NCBI RefSeq assembly: GCF_008801405.1
Contig: NZ_VZPV01000001.1
Span: forward strand, 1,302,001-1,366,000
Reading direction: 5' to 3'
Length of the DNA stretch: 64,000 bases
Source: Ralstonia insidiosa
Lineage (GTDB): Bacteria; Pseudomonadota; Gammaproteobacteria; Burkholderiales; Burkholderiaceae
This document shows, piece after piece, positions 59,601-64,000 of this stretch (positions within the stretch are counted from its first letter, which is position 1; the number at the start of each line of letters is the position of its first letter). Below the pieces are notes generated by a model, which had not been told where the DNA came from, searched no databases, and saw only the letters and a program-made list of their open reading frames with translations. Both the position numbers and the translations under genes were made by a program.

Positions 59601-60070
59601 CCGCTTGTGGCAGTGCAGCTAACGCAAATACCCAGTATGGCTGGAAGCTCATGCTGCCCAGCACGACAACGGGTTCGGGTTCGAGCGCAGTTACCAACTA
59701 TGAACAGGTCGTCTATAACCCGACGCTGGCTTACGGCATGTTCATCGTCAATACGACGGTTCCGGCCGTGCAGCAGATTCTGTCGTGCACTTCGACTCCT
59801 GCGTCCGGTTACACCATGGCGATCTCTGTTGCATCCGGCGGTGCAGGCACTGCTTCGTTCTTTGGTGACAACAACAACAACTTCCCGACCTACAACGGCG
59901 GTATTGTCAGCGGCATTGGTCTGAGCGGTACCGGTACGCCGTCGCTCGTGACCGCCAACAAGTTGCCATATCTGGTGCAGCAGACGGTGAACGGCACGGG
60001 TACGGTCAACCAGATCAATCCGAGTGCTGCCGGCGTTGGCTCGCGCCTGAACTGGACCAAGCTGCGCTAA
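56618..60070 (+). CDS. pilY1: PilY1 type IV pilus tip adhesin with N-terminal lectin-like domain
   Basis: An 1150-aa exported pilus-tip protein (signal peptide MMKKNQRIVLLATAALLPEA). Residues about 25-395 resemble an L-type lectin fold: GADGISFFLADG, then GGYIGVGIDEFGNF, as in legume-type lectins. The C-terminal half is the PilY1 beta-propeller, with VVYVGANDGMLHGF near residue 605 and a calcium loop ADLDGDHITDYVYAGDAFG near residue 832 (Asp-x-Asp-Gly-Asp-x-x-x-Asp). Calcium binding at this loop controls retraction in Pseudomonas. The protein is large and Thr/Asn/Gly-rich. It overlaps pilX by 4 bp. Confidence 0.92.
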   Translation: MMKKNQRIVLLATAALLPEAARAQLVISDNLTGVSSSYNWQSLNGACLTAGNNTGSIPACSGLSYYSGTTLVGGVNGTLPDAVGQGALRLTNGDTTTGSNGNNQTGAVVSNFTFPTNQGLQVTFTTVTYGGNAYKNASKQASGADGISFFLADGSKPATVGALGGSLGYSCSNGNPTYDGVQGGYIGVGIDEFGNFSNSNDNTSSGANANGGAGAIPSRISLRGAGNTNWANLSTNYSKYYPASNLSTSQANAVQSTCAAGYLYNFSGKSQKDAHGNTIYDGNQTTEQIPYNYNYITGSTLGNNVTIYSQEAAGTNSSGGSKAVRGNATPITYALTITQDGLLSLSYSVNGGTAQTVLNKQSITASNGPLPSSFRFGFSAGTGGGSNVHEITCFKAAPVGQASSSAGTNVQQSARVQAGTQVYLAYYHPTNWWGELTAQNLVMDPTTGIVSIATNANWNASCNLTGGACPAISSTATVTAQGPTARSILTWNGSSGVPFQWANLTSAQKTALDSGSANSASSPRQQYLRGARTYEVSNGGSFRTRNGVLGDIMNSSPTWVGAPSAPYNGPWVDALYPTATPPEPAGSYALFKTNNATRANVVYVGANDGMLHGFRAGGYDTNGNFTTATTPNDGQEVLAYMPAAALNTIYNANGNLDFSSPSYAHNLFVDATPGTGELYYGNAWHTWLVGGLGGGGNANGVIGDNTTAGTGAIYALDITNPANFSESNASSLVIKEWSPSNLSCTNYTGTNSCAGYLGNTYGTPVIRRLHNGNWAVLFGNGLNSPNGSAGLYVLLVANDGTTSFYYLDTGYGPSKDPLGKNNKNGIAYVTPADLDGDHITDYVYAGDAFGNVWRFDLTSQNPTQWNVSTTPLFSTPAGQPITSKVAVAAIPGTGTGAPRVLVSFGTGQAFPQTQTNAATYASGSAQWLYGVWDWNMNAWNRGAASAAQYATLNPTQTVTASTLLTQTITATSTSSGTTPSYRTVSNGKVCWVGSTACGSAANANTQYGWKLMLPSTTTGSGSSAVTNYEQVVYNPTLAYGMFIVNTTVPAVQQILSCTSTPASGYTMAISVASGGAGTASFFGDNNNNFPTYNGGIVSGIGLSGTGTPSLVTANKLPYLVQQTVNGTGTVNQINPSAAGVGSRLNWTKLR

Positions 60071-60072
60071 TC

Positions 60073-60555
60073 ATGAACCGAATGACCATACCCGCTGTGT
60101 TGCGCCGCCAAACCGGCTTTTCATTGATGGAGTTGATGATCACAGTGGCCATCATTGCCATCCTAGCGCGGATCGCTTATCCGTCTTACCAGCAGTACGT
60201 GCTCAAGTCACATCGCGCGGATGCGAAGACGGCGTTGTTGGATCTGGCTACGCGGCAGGAGCGGTTCTTTACGCTGCAGAACAACTACACCAGCTCGCCA
60301 ACCGCGCTTGGCTATGCTAGCGGCGCCAGCTTCCCACTGGCCATTCAGTCCGGTACGCAGTCGTACTACCAACTGTATGTCGGCGTAACGGGGACGGCAG
60401 GCGCTAGCGGTACGGCTGCTCCTGGTTTTGCTGCTTCTGCTGTTCCGGTCAACGCGCAGGTTGCAGACGCGTGCGGGACATACACCATCAACCAGCTTGG
60501 TGTTCAAGGCAATCCCACCGCAGTCAATGGCAACACGCCAGCCCAATGCTGGTAA
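60073..60555 (+). CDS. pilE: PilE-type minor pilin
   Basis: A 160-aa prepilin: QTGFSLMELMITVAIIAILARIAYPSY with Gly-Phe cleavage and Glu5 split around the hydrophobic helix. C-terminal disulfide Cys pair (DACGTY and PAQCW). ILARIAYPSY has an Arg in a place usually Ala. It ends the plus-strand pilus operon, followed by a terminator. Confidence 0.9.
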   Translation: MNRMTIPAVLRRQTGFSLMELMITVAIIAILARIAYPSYQQYVLKSHRADAKTALLDLATRQERFFTLQNNYTSSPTALGYASGASFPLAIQSGTQSYYQLYVGVTGTAGASGTAAPGFAASAVPVNAQVADACGTYTINQLGVQGNPTAVNGNTPAQCW

Positions 60556-60559
60556 CAAA

Positions 60560-60581
60560 AAAGGGCCCCTCGGGGGCCTTT
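60560..60581. terminator. Terminator between pilE and nrdR
   Basis: AAAGG-CCCC / GGGG-CCTTT stem with one bulged base and loop TCG, with A-runs and T-runs at its edges. It serves pilE and, on the other strand, nrdR. Confidence 0.7.
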
Positions 60582-60582
60582 C

Positions 60583-61047
60583 TCATTTGCGCACGCTGGG
60601 TGCCGAAACCTCATCCAGCACATCACGAAACTCCGCCAAATCCTCAAAACTCCGGTACACCGACGCAAACCGGATATACCCGATCTTGTCCAGCCGCTTC
60701 AGTTCGCGCATGACCAGCTCACCCACGCGGTCGCTGCCGATTTCCTTCTCACCGTGGCTGAGGAGTTTTTCTTCGATGCGGGCGATGGCCTCGTCGATGG
60801 CCTCGGCGGAGACAGGGCGCTTGCGCAGCGCCAATCGCATGGAATCCTTGACCTTGTTGCGGTCGTAATCGACGCGGCTGCCGTTCTTCTTGACGACAGC
60901 GGGGAAGAACAGCTCGATGCGTTCGTAGGTCGTGAAGCGGCGGTCGCAGGCTTCGCACTTGCGGCGACGGCGCACGGTGTCGCCTTCCTCCGACATGCGA
61001 GTCTCAATCACCTGGGTGGCCGCGTGGCCGCAAAAAGGGCATTTCAT
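60583..61047 (-). CDS. nrdR: Transcriptional repressor NrdR
   Basis: Represses ribonucleotide reductase genes in response to ATP/dATP. A 154-aa protein starting MKCPFCGHAATQVIETR at ATG 61047, with GGAG upstream. Zinc ribbon CPFC...CEAC, then the ATP-cone (VVKKNGSRVDYDRNKV). The partner glyA lies upstream on the same strand, as is usual in beta-proteobacteria. Confidence 0.95.
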   Translation of the reverse strand: MKCPFCGHAATQVIETRMSEEGDTVRRRRKCEACDRRFTTYERIELFFPAVVKKNGSRVDYDRNKVKDSMRLALRKRPVSAEAIDEAIARIEEKLLSHGEKEIGSDRVGELVMRELKRLDKIGYIRFASVYRSFEDLAEFRDVLDEVSAPSVRK

Positions 61048-61177
61048 GCCGGTCTCCAACGAAACCCAAAAGAACGCGCTGCGCTAAAAGAACAACGCCG
61101 CGATGGCCCGCTTGGGGCGCATCGCGGCAGGGTACTACGTGGCCGCTGGCATGTGTGCCACGGCTATTGCCAACCGC

Positions 61178-62425
61178 TTAAGCGTAGACCGGGAACTGCT
61201 TGGTCAGCTCAGCCACCTTGGCGCGCACGGCAGCGATGTTCGCTTCGTCGTGCGGGTTGTCCAGCACGTCGGCGATCAGGTGCGCCACCTTCACGGCCTC
61301 CGCTTCCTTGAAGCCGCGCGTGGTCATGGCCGGCGAACCGAGGCGCACGCCCGAGGTCACGAACGGCTTTTCCGGATCATTCGGAATCGCGTTCTTGTTG
61401 ACGGTGATATGCGCGTCGCCCAGCACCTTCTCAGCTTCCTTGCCGGTGATGTTCTTGGCGCGCAGATCGACCAGCATCACGTGGCTCTCGGTGCGGCCCG
61501 ACACGATGCGCAGGCCACGGGCCATCAGCGTTTCGGCCATGGCGCGGGCGTTCTTGACCACTTGCTCTTGGTAAGCCTTGAACTCCGGCGACAGCGCTTC
61601 CTTGAACGCCACCGCCTTGCCGGCGATCACGTGCATCAGCGGGCCGCCCTGGATACCCGGGAAGATCGCCGAGTTGATGGCCTTCTCGTGTTCTGCCTTC
61701 ATCAGGATCACGCCGCCGCGCGGGCCGCGCAGGCTCTTGTGCGTGGTCGTGGTGACGAAGTCAGCGTGCGGCACCGGGTTCGGGTACACACCCGCGGCGA
61801 TCAGGCCGGCGTAGTGGGCCATGTCCACCATGAAGTACGCGCCGATCGACTTGGCGATCTTGCCAATGCGTTCGAAATCGATGCGCAGCGCGAATGCCGA
61901 TGCGCCAGCGATGATCAGCTTCGGCTTCTTCTCTTGCGCCAGGGCTTCCAGCGCGTCGTAATCGATGTCTTCTTGGGCGTTCAGGCCGTAGCTGACCACG
62001 TTGAACCACTTGCCGCTCATGTTGAGCGCCATGCCGTGCGTCAGGTGGCCGCCTTCGGCCAGGCTCATGCCCATGATCGTGTCGCCCGGCTTGAGCACGG
62101 CGAAGAACACGCCCTGGTTGGCCTGCGAGCCCGAGTTCGGTTGCACGTTGGCGGCTTCCGCGCCGAAGAGCTGCTTCACGCGGTCGATGGCGAGTTGCTC
62201 AACCACGTCCACATATTCACAACCGCCGTAGTAGCGCTTGCCGGGGTAGCCTTCGGCGTACTTGTTGGTCAGTTGCGAGCCTTGCGCGGCCATCACGGCC
62301 GGCGAGGTGTAGTTCTCGGAGGCAATCAGCTCGATATGGTCTTCCTGACGCTGATTTTCCTTCTGGATGGCGGCGAAGATTTCGGGGTCGATCTGGTCGA
62401 TCGTATAGCGGCTGCGTTCGAACAT
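61178..62425 (-). CDS. glyA: Serine hydroxymethyltransferase
   Basis: Converts serine and tetrahydrofolate to glycine and methylene-THF. 415 aa from ATG 62425 (MFERSRYTIDQIDPE). ELIASENYTSPAVMAAQGS, YYGGCEYVDVVEQLAIDR, DMAHYAGLIAAGVYPNP and the Schiff-base Lys in TTTTHKSLRGPRGG are present. It lies 130 bp upstream of nrdR on the same strand. Confidence 0.97.
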   Translation of the reverse strand: MFERSRYTIDQIDPEIFAAIQKENQRQEDHIELIASENYTSPAVMAAQGSQLTNKYAEGYPGKRYYGGCEYVDVVEQLAIDRVKQLFGAEAANVQPNSGSQANQGVFFAVLKPGDTIMGMSLAEGGHLTHGMALNMSGKWFNVVSYGLNAQEDIDYDALEALAQEKKPKLIIAGASAFALRIDFERIGKIAKSIGAYFMVDMAHYAGLIAAGVYPNPVPHADFVTTTTHKSLRGPRGGVILMKAEHEKAINSAIFPGIQGGPLMHVIAGKAVAFKEALSPEFKAYQEQVVKNARAMAETLMARGLRIVSGRTESHVMLVDLRAKNITGKEAEKVLGDAHITVNKNAIPNDPEKPFVTSGVRLGSPAMTTRGFKEAEAVKVAHLIADVLDNPHDEANIAAVRAKVAELTKQFPVYA

Positions 62426-62836
62426 GGCGAGTGTCTGGTCTGAAACGAAACGGAAAAACGGAGATCGGGCGAGGCGGGCTTCGGGAAACATGCGCGCGGC
62501 TTGGACGCTGCTCCCGGTGTTGGCCGATTGCAGCGGGTGCCCAAGTCACCCTTTGCTTCCCATTCGCTGCCCAGGCGAGCGGCAGGCGTCGTTGTGCATG
62601 ACGCCAGAAACCTTGCGCTTCCTCGTGGTCGGTGCCCACTGCCGAGGTCTGCGGTGTGTTGCTGCAGGCCCGGGATTCGCCAGTCGCGCAAGGTGGAATG
62701 GTTGCCCGCGAGTGTACGACAGGCCCTTGACTGCCGCAAGGCGCGGGGCGCTTGCCCAAGCACATTGCGGCGCAACAGGCGGCAATGCTTCAGGTAAACT
62801 CTGTTTTTCGCATTTTTTCAGGCTTGGAGACACTCC
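62426..62836. other. Intergenic region between glyA and ydfG
   Basis: About 410 bp between divergent genes, expected to hold both promoters. I find no hairpin, riboswitch or gene I can support. The only promoter-like box is TAAACT at 62795-62800, without a matching -35. Confidence 0.4.
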
Positions 62837-63589
62837 ATGATCGTATTCGTGACCGGCGCAACCGCCGGCTTCGGTGCAGCTATCGCCCGACGTTTCGTGC
62901 GGGAAGGCCATCGCGTGATCGCGGCCGGTCGTCGTCAGGATCGTCTGGATGCGCTCAAGGCCGAGCTGGGTGATGCACTCCTGCCGGTCGTGCTGGATGT
63001 GCTGGATGCCACCGCGGTTGCCGCGCTGCCGGGCTCGCTGCCGGAAGGCTGGCGCGAGGTCGACGTGCTGGTCAACAACGCCGGCTTGGCGCTCGGCCTG
63101 GAACCCGCTCAACGTGCGGATCTGACCGACTGGGACCGCATGATCGGCACCAACTGCTCCGGCCTGGTCCATATGACGCGCGCGTTGCTTCCGGCCATGG
63201 TCGAGCGCAATCGTGGCCATGTCATCAACATCGGCTCGATTGCCGGGACGTACCCGTACCCGGGCGGCAACGTGTATGGCGCGACCAAGGCGTTCGTGCG
63301 CCAGTTCTCGCTGAACCTGCGCGCTGACCTGACCGGCACCCGCGTGCGCGTATCGAACATCGAGCCGGGCCTGTGCTCCGGCACTGAGTTCTCCAACGTC
63401 CGTTTCAAGGGCGACGATGCCCGCGTGGACAAGGTCTACGAAGGCACGGAGGCCCTCACCGCTGACGACATCGCCGAAGCCGTCTACTGGATGGCAGCGC
63501 TGCCGCCGCACTTCAATGTCAACGCAATCGAGCTCATGCCCGTTTGCCAGTCATTCTCGGCCACGAGCTTGACGCGAGACATGGCTTGA
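62837..63589 (+). CDS. ydfG: YdfG-type NADP-dependent 3-hydroxy acid dehydrogenase (SDR)
   Basis: A 250-aa short-chain dehydrogenase acting on serine, threonine and other 3-hydroxy acids. MIVFVTGATAGFGAAIARRF holds the TGxxxGxG motif. NNAGLALGLEPAQ, GSIAGTYPYPGGNVYGATKAF (Ser and Tyr-x-x-x-Lys) and SNIEPGLCSGTEFSNVRFKG are close to E. coli YdfG. A GGAG ribosome site precedes ATG 62837. Confidence 0.93.
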   Translation: MIVFVTGATAGFGAAIARRFVREGHRVIAAGRRQDRLDALKAELGDALLPVVLDVLDATAVAALPGSLPEGWREVDVLVNNAGLALGLEPAQRADLTDWDRMIGTNCSGLVHMTRALLPAMVERNRGHVINIGSIAGTYPYPGGNVYGATKAFVRQFSLNLRADLTGTRVRVSNIEPGLCSGTEFSNVRFKGDDARVDKVYEGTEALTADDIAEAVYWMAALPPHFNVNAIELMPVCQSFSATSLTRDMA

Positions 63590-63679
63590 ATCGTGTCATG
63601 CAGGGTTTGCCACACCGCGCAAGCCCTCGGCCGGCCGGTGGATGGCTGGCTGTCACATGAGCCTTGGTAAAATTGCTGG

Positions 63680-64000
63680 ATGTCTTCTTTTGACTGGAAC
63701 CTGCGCGTGTATTGGGAAGATACCGACGCAGGCGGTGTAGTGTTCTACGCCAACTATCTGAAATTCTTTGAGCGCGCCCGCACCGAGTGGCTCCGCGCGC
63801 TCGGGGTCGACCAGCAGGCGCTGGCCGACACGACCGGGGCCATTTTTGTGGTGCGCAGCACCGCTGTGGACTACCGCGCACCTGCCCGCCTGGATGATCT
63901 GGTCCAGATCCGTTCGCGTATGGAACGGGTTGGTCCGGCGTCAGTCCAATTTGCCCAGGAAGGCTGGCGCGGAGACGTTCTGCTCGCCTCAGGCACGATT
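63680..64000 (+). CDS. ybgC: YbgC acyl-CoA thioesterase, 3' end cut by window edge
   Basis: A hotdog-fold thioesterase, the first gene of the tol-pal region in most proteobacteria. From ATG 63680 it reads MSSFDWNLRVYWEDTDAGG, then VVFYANYLKFFERARTEWLR with the catalytic Asp in EDTDAGG. 107 codons are visible and the frame is open at the window edge. tolQ and tolR would be expected next. Confidence 0.9.
   Translation, partial: MSSFDWNLRVYWEDTDAGGVVFYANYLKFFERARTEWLRALGVDQQALADTTGAIFVVRSTAVDYRAPARLDDLVQIRSRMERVGPASVQFAQEGWRGDVLLASGTI

Noticed and set aside
61103..62443. Long plus-strand open frame of 446 codons opposite glyA
   Set aside because: His/Ala/Val-rich shadow translation of a GC-rich gene; glyA is unmistakable on the other strand.
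1..64000. CRISPR arrays, insertion sequences, rRNA operons
   Set aside because: No regularly spaced repeats, transposase motifs or rRNA sequence were seen.

Overview
The window reads as chromosomal DNA of a beta-proteobacterium of the family Burkholderiaceae, most likely a Ralstonia species. This is inferred from the GC-rich core genes, the gene neighbourhoods (waaC-waaA, a TolC/rhodanese/methyltransferase operon, ribD-ribE-ribBA-ribH-nusB, fimT-pilV-pilW-pilX-pilY1-pilE) and the general look of the proteins. No ribosomal RNA is present to settle the genus. Two stretches, about 1-8,770 and about 23,900-31,100, are visibly more AT-rich and carry sugar- and acyl-modifying genes. They look like accessory or horizontally acquired surface-polysaccharide DNA.

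Layout. 1-5,327: a tightly overlapping plus-strand operon for a bacillosamine-type amino sugar and its lipid-linked start: a glycosyltransferase cut by the window edge, a PglC-like phosphoglycosyl transferase, a PglD-like acetyltransferase, a PglE-like aminotransferase and a PglF/WbpM-like 4,6-dehydratase. 5,626-9,626: an exported GH78 alpha-L-rhamnosidase converging on a Wzz-like chain-length protein. 10,106-14,702: phosphomanno/phosphoglucomutase, LPS heptosyltransferase I, Kdo transferase and a META-domain lipoprotein. 14,703-18,136 (minus): TetR regulator, PCMT-like methyltransferase, rhodanese and TolC-type efflux protein. 18,330-23,605: housekeeping genes (YkgJ-type Cys-cluster protein, YceB-like lipoprotein, UppP, an Old Yellow Enzyme, TrmB, an ArsR-regulated desaturase-like protein). 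23,764-23,837: tRNA-Gly(CCC).

24,181-31,057 is the most unusual block: two KAS III enzymes, a dedicated acyl carrier protein, a short-chain reductase, a second PglD-type acyltransferase and a Rieske oxygenase on the plus strand. A PhyH-type dioxygenase and a TylF-type O-methyltransferase face them on the minus strand. The best reading is a mini acyl-ACP pathway that makes a custom short acyl group and places it on an amino sugar, followed by hydroxylation and methylation.

31,170-43,583: an AsnC-regulated transporter and aminotransferase, several uncharacterised proteins, acetoacetyl-CoA synthetase plus a GabD-type aldehyde dehydrogenase, UbiD, and a lytic transglycosylase. 43,676-49,004 (minus): an aminotransferase, nusB and riboflavin genes, including a RibBA whose cyclohydrolase half has lost its zinc cysteines. 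49,029-60,555: two divergent type IV minor-pilin/PilY1 operons. The minus-strand one is reduced and the plus-strand one carries a full-length PilY1 with a lectin-like front domain. 60,583-64,000: nrdR, glyA, a YdfG-type reductase and the start of ybgC, cut by the window edge.

Most genes lie in short operons with 1-4 bp start/stop overlaps. No integrase, insertion sequence, CRISPR array or rRNA was found.
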